Assembly: GCA_023411645.1 (NCBI GenBank)
Contig: JAEYON010000172.1
Span: 1 to 19,798, forward strand
Reading direction: 5' to 3'
Source of the DNA: Bacillota bacterium
GTDB taxonomy: Bacteria > Bacillota > Clostridia > Acetivibrionales > DTU013
DNA length: 19,798 nt
Shown here piece after piece: positions 1-8,039 of this stretch. The notes under the pieces are model-generated. The model had not been told where the DNA came from. It saw only the letters and a list, made by a program, of their open reading frames with translations, and made no database searches. Each line of letters starts with the position of its first letter. The stretch's first letter is position 1. The translations under genes were made by a program, and so were the position numbers.

Positions 1-34
1 TACCATATATCGCTTACGTTCGCTAGTACTTTTA

Positions 35-90
35 GACAAAAAAATAAAATAAAAATACCCGGAATCATCATAAAAATCAGCAGTTCCGGG
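35..90 (-). terminator. Hairpin with U-rich tail, minus strand
   Basis: CCCGGAA at 58-64 pairs perfectly with TTCCGGG at 84-90 across a 19-nt loop. Read on the minus strand, the stem is followed by a T-rich tract (about 57 down to 35), which fits an intrinsic terminator. On the plus strand the tail is not U-rich. No minus-strand gene is visible to the right of it before ddl, so what transcript it would stop is unclear. Confidence 0.45.
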
Positions 91-301
91 CTATCCTAAT
101 TCATAACTTGATGCAAAAGTGTGGAAAATCATAATGTGGTAAATTGTTTAGTACTAAATAGATATTATTTCGGACTTGACTAAACCAACTATTAAGTTTG
201 GCATGGTCAGGTTTTTTATTTTTGTCTACATTTCTTTACTGTTACACGAGTATATCATATATTAATCATATTTTAGCTTATGTATACTATTGGTACAAAT
301 A

Positions 302-353
302 TGAGAAATGTCCCCCGTGATTCTGCCACCGACGAAAACTGAGAAATGTCCCC
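302..353 (+). repeat. Two direct copies of TGAGAAATGTCCCC
   Basis: TGAGAAATGTCCCC occurs exactly at 302-315 and again at 340-353, 24 nt apart. It is the AAATGTCCCC variant of the family whose main core in this window is AGAACTGTCCCC. The copies lie in the ddl leader just upstream of the candidate promoter. Confidence 0.75.
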
Positions 354-362
354 ATCGTCCCA

Positions 363-391
363 TTGAAGTTAAGGTACTTAAATAGTAGAAT
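363..391 (+). promoter_or_regulatory. Candidate sigma-A promoter for ddl
   Basis: TTGAAG (363-368) and TAGAAT (386-391) are separated by 17 nt and match the vegetative consensus at 4/6 and 5/6 positions. A transcript starting near 398 would leave a leader of about 55 nt before ddl. This is inferred from sequence match only. Confidence 0.4.
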
Positions 392-453
392 ATACAATAT
401 ATATTTTAACAGGTATGATAAATTAGAATTCAAATTACGGGTGGTTGATGATA

Positions 454-1548
454 ATGGGGGATAAAAAGAGAATTGCGGTTATTTTTGGGGGACAGTCCTC
501 GGAGCATGAGGTTTCCAGGTTTTCGGCGGAGTCTGTCCTAAGGAATATTGATCAGGATAAATTTGATGTTGTAATGATCGGTATAACAAGGGACGGAACA
601 TGGCTGCCGTATAGCGGCCCGATTGGCCTTATCGCCACAGGGGAATGGCAGGCTCTGGCTGAAGCTGAGCAGAAGCCTCAGCCGATGTTACTGACAGCAG
701 GTGCTGCAATGGCTAAGGCAGAAATTGATAATAAAAAAATTGATGTTGTTTTCCCGGTGCTGCACGGCTGCAACGGTGAGGATGGTACGATTCAGGGCTT
801 ATTCGAACTCGCAGGAGTGCCCTATGTAGGATGTGGCGTTCTTAGCTCGGCATTATGCATGGATAAGGCCTATACCAAGGTGGTCTTTGAAAAGGAAGGT
901 TTGCCACAAGGGAAATATTTGGTGTATAGTAGAAAGCAAATCAGCCGCGATGTGGATTCCATTATAAATGAGGTAGAAAATACGCTGACATATCCATGCT
1001 TTGTCAAGCCATCCAATGCCGGTTCTTCCGTGGGCGTAAGCAAGGCGCACGACCGTGGCGAGCTTGTGTCCGCCCTTCAGTTTGCTTCCAGATATGATAG
1101 ACGTATCCTTGTCGAGGAGTATATTGACGGCTTTGAAGCGGAGTGCGCCGTATTGGGAAATGATAACCCTATTGCATCAACAGTTGGTGAAGTGGTACCA
1201 TGTAATGAATTTTATGATTATGAGGCAAAATATATGAGCGGCGACAGCTCGGAAGTGATTATTCCTGCTAGGCTGCCTGCTCATGTAACGGAAAAGATTC
1301 GGGAGTACTCGCTTAGAGCCTTCAAGGCGTTGGATTGCTCTGGTTTGGCAAGAGTTGATTTTTTTGTCAGGAAGGACAATAATGAAATCTACATCAACGA
1401 AATCAATACTATGCCTGGATTTACTCAGATTAGCATGTATTCAAAGCTGTGGGCGGCTTCGGGTGTGTCATACGACATATTGATTGAAAGGCTGATCGAG
1501 TTGGCTGTTGAACGATATAGTGATAGTCACAAAGATATTGGGAATTAA
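454..1548 (+). CDS. ddl: D-alanine--D-alanine ligase
   Basis: ATP-grasp ligase that joins two D-alanines in the cytoplasm to make the terminal dipeptide of the peptidoglycan stem. The 364-residue length matches DdlA-type enzymes. Visible motifs are GGQSSEHEVS near residues 12-21, HGCNGEDGTIQG (104-115), the ATP-grasp loop KPSNAGSSVGVS (185-196), the omega-loop FYDYEAKY (253-260), VDFF with a metal-binding Asp near 302, and EINTMPG (316-322). The tyrosine closing the omega loop is the residue normally seen in D-Ala-D-Ala rather than D-Ala-D-Lac ligases, so vancomycin-type resistance is not suggested. The frame also offers TTG at 445 and ATG at 448; the ATG at 454 is preferred because GGGTGG (439-444) then sits 9 nt upstream. 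It is first in a run with murI, the next step in supplying cell-wall amino acids. Confidence 0.95.
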   Translation: MGDKKRIAVIFGGQSSEHEVSRFSAESVLRNIDQDKFDVVMIGITRDGTWLPYSGPIGLIATGEWQALAEAEQKPQPMLLTAGAAMAKAEIDNKKIDVVFPVLHGCNGEDGTIQGLFELAGVPYVGCGVLSSALCMDKAYTKVVFEKEGLPQGKYLVYSRKQISRDVDSIINEVENTLTYPCFVKPSNAGSSVGVSKAHDRGELVSALQFASRYDRRILVEEYIDGFEAECAVLGNDNPIASTVGEVVPCNEFYDYEAKYMSGDSSEVIIPARLPAHVTEKIREYSLRAFKALDCSGLARVDFFVRKDNNEIYINEINTMPGFTQISMYSKLWAASGVSYDILIERLIELAVERYSDSHKDIGN

Positions 1549-1586
1549 CATTGTTTTATGGTGAACTATTCGGGGGTAATATAAAT

Positions 1587-2399
1587 ATGGATAACAGAGC
1601 AATAGGAGTTTTCGACTCCGGGCTAGGCGGGCTGACGGTTTTTAAGGAAATAGCAAAACACCTGCCGTGCGAGAGTATAATATATTTTGGTGACAGCGGA
1701 CGCGCCCCATATGGAACCAAGTCAAAGGAAACCGTCATCAAGTATACTCTTCAAGATATCCGATTTTTGATGAGCCATGATATAAAAATGATGGTAATGG
1801 CATGCAACACAATGAGCGCACACAGTTATGAGATTGCCAAACAGAGCCTTGACGTACCGCTCATAGAGGTCATTGAAGCAGGAGCATCTACAGCTGTTGC
1901 AGAGAGCAGAAATAAGAAGGTTGGTATCATAGGTACCACAGCTACCATTAGCAGCGGTGCATATCAAAAGGCTATAAACAAACTGGATCAAAATATCGAA
2001 ATATATCAAAGAGCCTGTCCGCTTTTTGTTCCTCTTGCCGAGGAAGGGGAGGAATGGTGGGAAAATGATATTGCATTACGGGTAGCGCAAGAATATCTGA
2101 CACCATTGAAGGATACGGGAGTCGACACACTGGTTCTTGGCTGTACACATTACCCGCTGTTGTACAGAACCATTACCAGGGTTATGGGAGCAAATGTAAG
2201 GCTGGTCAGTTCTGCATTAGAAGTAGCGCGGGTTGTAAAAAAGATTATTTCTGACAACAATATACAAGGGGATGAACGGCACAAACCCGAATATCACTAT
2301 TATACCAGCGACAGTGTAGAGAAGTTCGAGCCTTTGTGCAGCACAATATTGGGTTGGAGTATAACGTCTGCTAAGAAGGTGGACATCGAAAAGTATTGA
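1587..2399 (+). CDS. murI: Glutamate racemase
   Basis: Cofactor-independent racemase that makes D-glutamate for the peptidoglycan stem peptide. The predicted 270 residues is the normal size. DSGLGG (10-15), YFGDSGRAPYG (33-43) and the two active-site cysteine motifs ACNTMSA (Cys73) and LGCTHYPLL (Cys186) are all present, so the enzyme should be active. The first motif has Met where most family members have Ala (CNTAS), a mild variation. The ATG at 1587 is chosen over a TTG 36 nt earlier because GGGGG (1572-1576) lies 10 nt ahead and because the family starts just before the DSGLGG loop. It follows ddl by 38 nt with no terminator, consistent with co-transcription. Confidence 0.95.
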   Translation: MDNRAIGVFDSGLGGLTVFKEIAKHLPCESIIYFGDSGRAPYGTKSKETVIKYTLQDIRFLMSHDIKMMVMACNTMSAHSYEIAKQSLDVPLIEVIEAGASTAVAESRNKKVGIIGTTATISSGAYQKAINKLDQNIEIYQRACPLFVPLAEEGEEWWENDIALRVAQEYLTPLKDTGVDTLVLGCTHYPLLYRTITRVMGANVRLVSSALEVARVVKKIISDNNIQGDERHKPEYHYYTSDSVEKFEPLCSTILGWSITSAKKVDIEKY

Positions 2400-2520
2400 A
2401 CTTTGATATGACAACAAACTGAATGTGAAGCAATTCGGTAAACAAACTTATCAGAACATCCAGGAACATAGAAGGAGATCAGTGCTGCGCGGATATAGCC
2501 GCAGAAAGGTGTGTGTTTAC

Positions 2521-3000
2521 ATGGACAAAAATGTTATTATATCTGTAAAAGGCACACAAACCGCAAACGACCAGGACGCAAATGCTTTGGAACTGGTCAC
2601 TGAAGGCAAGTATTACAAAGAGGATGAAGCTTATTATGTGACATATGATGAAAGCGATGTTACAGGCATGAGCGGAACAAAAACGACGCTGAAGGTAATG
2701 GATGGAGTAGTCACCCTTATGAGAGTGGGTTCTGTCAATTCGCAGTTTGTGTTCCAGCAAGGCCAGAAGCATATCTCTTATTATGATACAGAATTTGGTG
2801 CTTTTACTATCGGAGTACTGGCAAATGCGGTGGATGTTAAAATGGATGATAACGGAGGAGAAATCCGTGTCGGATATCAGTTGGAAATTGACAATAATAA
2901 TACAGGTGAAAACGATTTTTACTTGTCGATAAGAGAGGTAGGACAAGCGGATGACAAACATCATAGAAAATTTAAGAGTACAGGTAAGGAATACAGTTAA
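2521..3000 (+). CDS. ywiB: DUF1934 / YwiB-type beta-barrel protein
   Basis: A 159-residue protein resembling the DUF1934 family (B. subtilis YwiB), small calycin-like beta-barrels of unknown biochemical function. The recognisable start is VIISVKGTQ near residues 5-13, followed by alternating strands with YYVTYDESDVTGMSGTKTTL, a Phe/Tyr-rich middle and a hydrophilic end. There is no signal peptide or membrane span, so it is probably cytoplasmic. ATG 2521 has AAAGGTG (2505-2511) upstream and fits the family N-terminus. An in-frame GTG at 2482 follows AAGGAG but at too short a spacing. Its last 50 nt overlap the start of argS in another frame. The ywiB-argS order is also known from Bacillus, which supports the assignment. 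Function remains unknown. Confidence 0.8.
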   Translation: MDKNVIISVKGTQTANDQDANALELVTEGKYYKEDEAYYVTYDESDVTGMSGTKTTLKVMDGVVTLMRVGSVNSQFVFQQGQKHISYYDTEFGAFTIGVLANAVDVKMDDNGGEIRVGYQLEIDNNNTGENDFYLSIREVGQADDKHHRKFKSTGKEYS

Positions 3001-4645
3001 GAATGCATTGCTGTCAGCAGTGAACAATGGCGATCTGCCAGATACGGTAATCGATGAAATAACTGTAGAAACGCCGAAGGAAAAGGAGCATGGAGAGTTT
3101 TCCACAAATATTGCAATGCAGCTGGCAAGACAGGTACGAAAGGCGCCTATCCAGGTAGCGGGTATACTCATTGCTAATATGGATTTCTCAGACACATATA
3201 TTGAAAAAGCAGAAAGTGCCGGACCCGGATTCATCAATTTTCATTTAAAAAGAGTTTGGCTATATGATGCGTTAAAAGTTGTGAGTAATGAAAATGAGGA
3301 TTACGGCCGACTTGATATTGGCCATGGAAAAAAGGTCATGGTCGAATTTGTCAGTGCAAATCCCACTGGTCAGCTTCACATGGGTAATGCCAGAGGCGGA
3401 GCGCTGGGAGATTGCATCGCAAGCGTACTAGAGGCAGCTGGGTATAATGTGACGAGGGAATTCTATGTTAATGATGCTGGAAACCAGATTGAGAAATTTG
3501 GGACTTCGTTGGAAGCCAGATATATTCAACTTCTGAAAGGCGATGATGCGGTCGAATTTCCGGAGGACGGCTATCAGGGCGAAGATATCATCGATCACAT
3601 GAAGGATTATATCGCACAATATGGGGATAATTTGCTGGACGCAGATCCGGAGCAGCGGCGCAAAGCATTGGTTGCTTACGCTTTGCCTAAAAATTTGGAG
3701 CGTATTAGGAAAGGATTGGAAGCTTACGGCATCAAATATGACGTGTGGTTTTCCGAGCAATCGTTGTATGACAGCGGTGAACTGATGGATACACTGCAAT
3801 ATCTTAGAGAAAAGGGCCTTATTGTTGAAAAAGAAAATGCTCAATGGTTTAAGGCGACGGAATTCGGCATAGAGAAGGATGAGGTTCTTATTAGAAACAA
3901 TGGGCTGCCGACGTATTTTGCATCTGATATTGCTTATCATAGGAATAAGTTCCAAAAGCGTGGATTTGATTGGGTAATAAATCTGTGGGGAGCAGACCAT
4001 CATGGTCATGTAGCCAGGATGAAGGCGGCTGTGGAAGCAATCGGGGTCGAGCCTACAAAGTTGGATGTTGTGTTGTTTCAACTAGTCAGGCTGTTTAAGA
4101 ATGGCGAAGTGGCTAAGATGTCAAAAAGGACAGGCAGGGCGATTTCGCTGGATGATCTTCTTGAGGAAGTCGGAAGAGATGCGGCTAGGTTCATTTTCAA
4201 TACAAAGGCATCAGGGAATCATCTTGATTTTGATATGGATCTAGCGGTTAAGCAATCCAATGAAAATCCGGTTTATTATGTGCAATATGCACATGCGCGA
4301 ATTTGCAGCATGCTGCGGCTTATCGAAAGCGAGGGCGTCAATGTGCCACCTGTCTCGGACGTGGATCTGACATTGCTATCGACACCGGAGGAGCAAGAAT
4401 TGATAAGGAAGCTTGCAGAATACCCGGATGAAATCAGGATATCTGCTCAAACGCTTGAACCTAGCAGACTTACCAGATATGTAACGGATGTGGCATCTTT
4501 CTTCCACAGCTTTTACAATGCATGCAGGGTCAAGGGCGAGGAAGAAGCCTTGATGAAAGCAAGGCTGGTTTTGGTCTCCTCCACACGAATCGTTATCAAA
4601 AATGTGCTGACCATTTTAAGCATCAGCGCACCAGAAAGAATGTAA
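2951..4645 (+). CDS. argS: Arginyl-tRNA synthetase
   Basis: Class I aminoacyl-tRNA synthetase that charges tRNA-Arg with arginine. At 564 residues it is full length. An N-terminal additional domain (about 1-110) is followed by the catalytic domain with SANPTGQLHMGNARGG (135-150), whose HMGN is the HIGH signature, then WGADHHGH in the Rossmann fold, and KMSK at 389-392 followed by RTGRAISLDDLL. The C-terminal part, from about residue 440, has the helical DALR anticodon-binding form (YVQYAHARICSML). The ATG at 2951 lies inside the end of the ywiB-like gene, with GAGAGGTAGG about 8 nt upstream, so translation of the two may be coupled. A repeat cluster begins 16 nt after the stop. Confidence 0.96.
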   Translation: MTNIIENLRVQVRNTVKNALLSAVNNGDLPDTVIDEITVETPKEKEHGEFSTNIAMQLARQVRKAPIQVAGILIANMDFSDTYIEKAESAGPGFINFHLKRVWLYDALKVVSNENEDYGRLDIGHGKKVMVEFVSANPTGQLHMGNARGGALGDCIASVLEAAGYNVTREFYVNDAGNQIEKFGTSLEARYIQLLKGDDAVEFPEDGYQGEDIIDHMKDYIAQYGDNLLDADPEQRRKALVAYALPKNLERIRKGLEAYGIKYDVWFSEQSLYDSGELMDTLQYLREKGLIVEKENAQWFKATEFGIEKDEVLIRNNGLPTYFASDIAYHRNKFQKRGFDWVINLWGADHHGHVARMKAAVEAIGVEPTKLDVVLFQLVRLFKNGEVAKMSKRTGRAISLDDLLEEVGRDAARFIFNTKASGNHLDFDMDLAVKQSNENPVYYVQYAHARICSMLRLIESEGVNVPPVSDVDLTLLSTPEEQELIRKLAEYPDEIRISAQTLEPSRLTRYVTDVASFFHSFYNACRVKGEEEALMKARLVLVSSTRIVIKNVLTILSISAPERM

Positions 4646-4661
4646 GTTTAGTTTGAGTTTA

Positions 4662-4720
4662 GGGGACTGAGTTTTGGGGACGGTTCTCAAAAAGTTTTGG
4701 TTTTCGGGACGCTTCTCAAG
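4662..4720 (-). repeat. Repeat-family cluster downstream of argS
   Basis: GGGGACGGTTCTCAA at 4676-4690 and CGGGACGCTTCTCAAG at 4705-4720 are two copies in the same orientation, with a partial GGGGACTGAG at 4662. Read on the minus strand they are TTGAGAACCGTCCCC-like. The 4676 copy contains the 13-mer found exactly, in reverse orientation, inside ctpA (10242-10254). Confidence 0.75.
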
Positions 4721-4757
4721 AAAGCACCAAATGAGTTGATTCTGTTGCACAAATTTA

Positions 4758-4788
4758 TTGTAAGTAGCAGATAACCATACTATATAAA
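4758..4788 (+). promoter_or_regulatory. Possible promoter for the SLH cluster
   Basis: TTGTAA (4758-4763) is followed by TATATA (4781-4786, 17-nt spacing) or TATAAA (4783-4788, 19-nt spacing). The matches are moderate. The position, between the argS repeats and a structured leader, would suit a separate transcript for the SLH genes of about 150 nt leader length. Confidence 0.3.
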
Positions 4789-4807
4789 AGGATAAGACAA
4801 GAGATTC

Positions 4808-4906
4808 GCTACATTTTAAGTAGCCAAAATGTTAATAATGAATGTTATTAAGCCGATATAAATATCAGGTGTAATTACCTAGTTTATGTTGGCTTAATTT
4901 TTTATT
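4808..4906 (+). terminator. Structured leader with terminator-like hairpin
   Basis: Two hairpins can be drawn. GCTAC (4808-4812) pairs with GTAGC (4820-4824). TTAAGCC (4848-4854) pairs with GGCTTAA (4891-4897), and inside it ATAAA/TTTAT and AGGT/ACCT can also pair. The larger hairpin runs into TTTTTTATT, the form of an intrinsic terminator. AATAA and TTATT between the two hairpins could form a competing fold that takes the 5' arm of the terminator. It ends only about 40 nt before the SLH gene start, so it could be the late terminator of argS or an attenuator of the SLH cluster. No known riboswitch consensus was recognised. Confidence 0.45.
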
Positions 4907-4945
4907 GAAATGAGTCACTAAATCCTGGCAGGAAGGAAACTAAAA

Positions 4946-7900
4946 TTGCAGATATTAAAAAAATTCTTTCAAAAACTTATTGTGATGGTTCTGGTAGTCA
5001 GCATTTTGCTGTTGTTTGCAGAACTGTCCCCAAACCTTGGACAACTTTCTGGGCAGCCTCAGCGAGGGCCGCAAAGGTCATGGCTTTATCCTGGAAATAT
5101 TGCAATGGCAGCGGAGAATGCTGATGCCTTATACTACGGAGACTCTGCTGCAACAGCTATTCTCGGGAATCTGAATTATACTGATGTCAGCAGAAATGTT
5201 TGGTCCAGAGATGCAATATATGAAGCAGGAGCACTTGGTATTGTAAAAGGAAATAATGAAGCAAACAGGCTATTTGGAAGAACTGTCCCCCTAACAAAAG
5301 AGGAGGCGCTCGCAATTGCGTATAGAGCAGCTGGGCGCGAAGCAGAGGCGCAGCAATTAGGTGTCGCACTTAACAATGGACGCACAGCCGATAATAAGAA
5401 GACAGATCCATTGGAAGTCTGGTATGATGGATTTTTGCAGTTGGCTGCAAATGAGGGTTTGATTTCTGCACGAGATCTAGCAAATGCACTTAATGCGGAT
5501 CAGGGTTCGTTGGGTGAAGATAGCTTTAGGCGTAAAAGCTCCGCACAACGGCAGGAAATTGCATATTGGCTGGCAAGGTCGCTAAAAATGGAGCCTGCAG
5601 CTCAGCAGCAGGAGTTGATGAATTATTCTGATTGGAGAAGTGTGGACCCGGAAAAGCTTCCGTATATTGAAGTTTTACTTCAGCAGAAGATTATGACCGG
5701 CAACGGTGGCCGCATCAATCCCAGACAGTCTGTTACCAGGGAGCAGGCCGCTCAGATCGTGAAAAACGCAGAAAACACAATTTTAGGGGCTCTTGCTTAC
5801 CTGAAGAATACAGGAATTGTTGGAGATGTTACACTTACAAAGGATCATACGGGAGCCAATGTGGTCTCCGGGAGAAACGTCCCCATCACAAATGCCGATG
5901 GCAGTACTGCGTTAATTTTGACCACGGAACGGGGGAATACTGCTCAAGGTGGTAGGAATGAAACTGTGGGCACACCGACTGTTGATTCTGGAAAGGAACT
6001 TGTTGTTAACAGGAATGGAATCCTCGGAAACAGCGGTTTACTGCAAAAGGGCGACAGGATTCACTATATTACTGATAGCTCCAATACGGTCAAATATGTC
6101 TATGTCATATCAAATGTCAATGATGTCAGATATCTGGCTGTACAGGTTGAAGACGTGGACCGCGATAATCTTATTGTGTCTGTTGTTCAACTATTTGAAA
6201 TGAACTATCCTGATATTGAAAGTATTTCCGGGGATCAGTCTTTTAACTGGTCAAAAAATGAAATGACTGACTATAGGATTTCACCGGATGCAATCGTTAC
6301 GATTAATGGCGTCAGGGCGGATCTCTCCTCGGTTTCAGATGATGCTACAGCAATATTGACTATAGACAGCAATCACCTAGTTAGAGAAGTTCAATGCGTG
6401 GATTTTGGTATAAACACTGAAGCACGCAGAATAGTAAAAGGTATTGTTGAGGAAAATAATCCTGATCTGGGTTATTTGACATTGTTTGATGAAGATGGGT
6501 CGGGCACAGGGAGCACTGCTGTTCTGCGCACATATAATTATGTGGACCTGAATAGAACTGAGATTTATAGAAACCATAAGCTTGTTTCGGCAGACATTAT
6601 CCAAGCTGGAGATACTGCTTATATCAGGCTTGACAGTGAAGGAGACATTGCCTCAATCAGTGCTGTAGATAATTACATTACCAGATATGCCAGTGTCATT
6701 TCAAAGCTCCCAACGGAGATTCTTGTTGAGTTTGAAGATGGTACGCAGCAGTTGCTGTCAACACCGGCCAATATTATTGTAATCCGTGATAGGCAGGTCG
6801 TTGGATTAAAAGCCTTGCAGGATGGAGATCGGGTCAGACTCCTTCTTAATGAAACCGGCAAAGCTACTGATTTAAAAGAAATTACCATAGAAGGTGATGA
6901 ACACTATATTAGCAACATTTATAAAGGAACGATAACGAATATTGACAATATGTCAGATAAAATTATGATCATGGGCTTGCAGGTTTTCGACAAAGGAAAC
7001 TGGGAACGAACTGAAAGAAAGGGATTGACGGCTATTCCTCTTGCAGAAAGGTTCAAAATTTACTCTGGGGGGACAGTTCTTGATATTGATGCGGCAAACA
7101 GACTTTTATATTCCAATGAAGCATACATTGCAGTTGAAAAGACGTATGGCGGAGAGGAACGTGCTGTTGTATTATCTTATAGAAGCAGCCTTGATACAGT
7201 AGTTCCGACAATCAGCGACACTATATCTGCAGTCACCTCTGGAGCCGGTAATTTCACGCTTGCACGCGATAACAAAAAAGTTTCCTATTCCGAAGGCAGT
7301 ATCATTGTAAAATATGGCAGACTCGCGACAGGCGGAAGTCTCCACAATAATGATAAAGCATATCTTGCGCTGGATAGGAACTATTCTACAGGCGAATATC
7401 ATGCATCTGTTGTTAAAGTGGATGAAACCCATATTGCTGGTGCCCAGACAATATATCGCGGCAGAATCAGCGCAATCAATGAAGGAAAGAACTTTACTGT
7501 AGAATCATTCTCACAGATGCAAGGGACGGATTGGTATTACAGTAATACACCTAAAACCTTCAACATCACATTTGACACAAGGGTGTTGATTGATGAAGGT
7601 GTGCTAAATGTCCGTGATTTCAAGAGCTATGGGGACGAGAGCTACCTGAACAGAACAGTCTATGTTGTAGCAGACGGACCGAATGCAGTTTTGGTGAGTA
7701 CTGCGTCATATGGCATTGAAAATATCAAGGGTACTGTGTACTCAGTAAAAGAAGATGAGATTCTTTTGACTAAAGTTCAGGCATATGATGCATCCAGTTA
7801 TATATGGAGAGCCAGCAAAGATACAACGATCAATATCCTTAAAAATACCGTTATTATTCAAAACGGTAAAGTCACAAATTCGTCAAGTATTAAGAAAGGT

Positions 7901-7969
7901 GCATCTTTACGTGTTGTGAAGAAGGATAAGAGTCCGGTTGGAGACGGTTATATCATATTTGTAGAATGA
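4946..7969 (+). CDS. Large S-layer-homology (SLH) surface protein
   Basis: Secreted 1007-residue protein likely tethered to the cell wall. A basic start (KKFFQK) and a long hydrophobic run at about residues 11-25 form a signal peptide. About 25 residues later there is an AMA-AEN sequence that looks like a cleavage site, an unusually long interval. Three SLH units follow: about 75-130 (YTDVSRNVWSRDAI... LTKEEALAIAYRAAG), a divergent one about 155-217, and about 227-277 (INPRQSVTREQAAQIV). Such domains usually bind pyruvylated secondary wall polymer. The remaining 700 residues are rich in beta strands with repeated VxxG/DRV-type turns and no enzyme motif that I recognise. The TTG start is supported by GGAAGG (4931-4936) 9 nt upstream. 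The next SLH gene starts 70 nt after the stop with no terminator. Four copies of the window's dispersed repeat core lie in the frame. Confidence 0.85.
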   Translation: MQILKKFFQKLIVMVLVVSILLLFAELSPNLGQLSGQPQRGPQRSWLYPGNIAMAAENADALYYGDSAATAILGNLNYTDVSRNVWSRDAIYEAGALGIVKGNNEANRLFGRTVPLTKEEALAIAYRAAGREAEAQQLGVALNNGRTADNKKTDPLEVWYDGFLQLAANEGLISARDLANALNADQGSLGEDSFRRKSSAQRQEIAYWLARSLKMEPAAQQQELMNYSDWRSVDPEKLPYIEVLLQQKIMTGNGGRINPRQSVTREQAAQIVKNAENTILGALAYLKNTGIVGDVTLTKDHTGANVVSGRNVPITNADGSTALILTTERGNTAQGGRNETVGTPTVDSGKELVVNRNGILGNSGLLQKGDRIHYITDSSNTVKYVYVISNVNDVRYLAVQVEDVDRDNLIVSVVQLFEMNYPDIESISGDQSFNWSKNEMTDYRISPDAIVTINGVRADLSSVSDDATAILTIDSNHLVREVQCVDFGINTEARRIVKGIVEENNPDLGYLTLFDEDGSGTGSTAVLRTYNYVDLNRTEIYRNHKLVSADIIQAGDTAYIRLDSEGDIASISAVDNYITRYASVISKLPTEILVEFEDGTQQLLSTPANIIVIRDRQVVGLKALQDGDRVRLLLNETGKATDLKEITIEGDEHYISNIYKGTITNIDNMSDKIMIMGLQVFDKGNWERTERKGLTAIPLAERFKIYSGGTVLDIDAANRLLYSNEAYIAVEKTYGGEERAVVLSYRSSLDTVVPTISDTISAVTSGAGNFTLARDNKKVSYSEGSIIVKYGRLATGGSLHNNDKAYLALDRNYSTGEYHASVVKVDETHIAGAQTIYRGRISAINEGKNFTVESFSQMQGTDWYYSNTPKTFNITFDTRVLIDEGVLNVRDFKSYGDESYLNRTVYVVADGPNAVLVSTASYGIENIKGTVYSVKEDEILLTKVQAYDASSYIWRASKDTTINILKNTVIIQNGKVTNSSSIKKGASLRVVKKDKSPVGDGYIIFVE
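5020..5031 (+). repeat. In-frame repeat core, SLH gene copy 1
   Basis: Exact AGAACTGTCCCC, the core of the intergenic repeat family. It encodes part of A-E-L-S-P just after the hydrophobic signal segment, in a different reading frame from the other plus-oriented coding copies. Confidence 0.75.
5277..5290 (+). repeat. In-frame repeat core, SLH gene copy 2
   Basis: GAAGAACTGTCCCC, a 14-base exact match to the intergenic copy at 12700-12713. It is read as G-R-T-V-P at the end of the first SLH unit. Confidence 0.8.
5872..5884 (+). repeat. In-frame repeat core, SLH gene copy 3
   Basis: GAGAAACGTCCCC, a 13-base exact reverse complement of the GGGGACGTTTCTC arms at 9630-9642 and 11258-11270. It is read as G-R-N-V-P, the same frame as copy 2. 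Confidence 0.75.
7069..7080 (-). repeat. In-frame repeat core, SLH gene copy 4 (inverted)
   Basis: GGGGACAGTTCT, the exact reverse complement of AGAACTGTCCCC, within a run of six G. It is read as S-G-G-T-V-L in the beta-rich part of the protein. Confidence 0.7.
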
Positions 7970-8039
7970 GTTTACATGATAACATTACTAGTTAAGGAAA
8001 AAAGCGATTTGATAGGTTTCATAATGGAGGGCCCAAAGG

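Larger units (their letters stand above)
1..444. other. Gene-free leader region upstream of ddl
   Basis: No convincing coding region is visible on either strand. The DNA is strongly AT-rich. It contains a hairpin with a U-rich tail on the minus strand (58-90), two direct copies of a short repeat (302-315 and 340-353) and a candidate sigma-A promoter close to ddl (363-391). An isolated TTGACT at 176 lacks a good -10 partner. TATACT at 283 lacks a good -35. Nothing else is recognised here. Confidence 0.7.

Noticed and set aside
485..500. GGGGGACAGTCCTC in ddl, close to the repeat core
   Set aside because: It encodes the conserved GGxSSEHEVS motif of D-Ala-D-Ala ligases and has a mismatch to the repeat, so codon choice explains it.
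2425..2520. Longer N-terminus for the YwiB-like protein
   Set aside because: The extra residues are basic and unlike the family start, GTG 2425 has no ribosome binding site, and GTG 2482 has one that is too close.
2479..3237. A 252-codon minus-strand open frame opposite ywiB and argS
   Set aside because: It lies antisense to two conserved genes, has no ribosome binding site or recognisable family, and has a composition typical of an antisense shadow.
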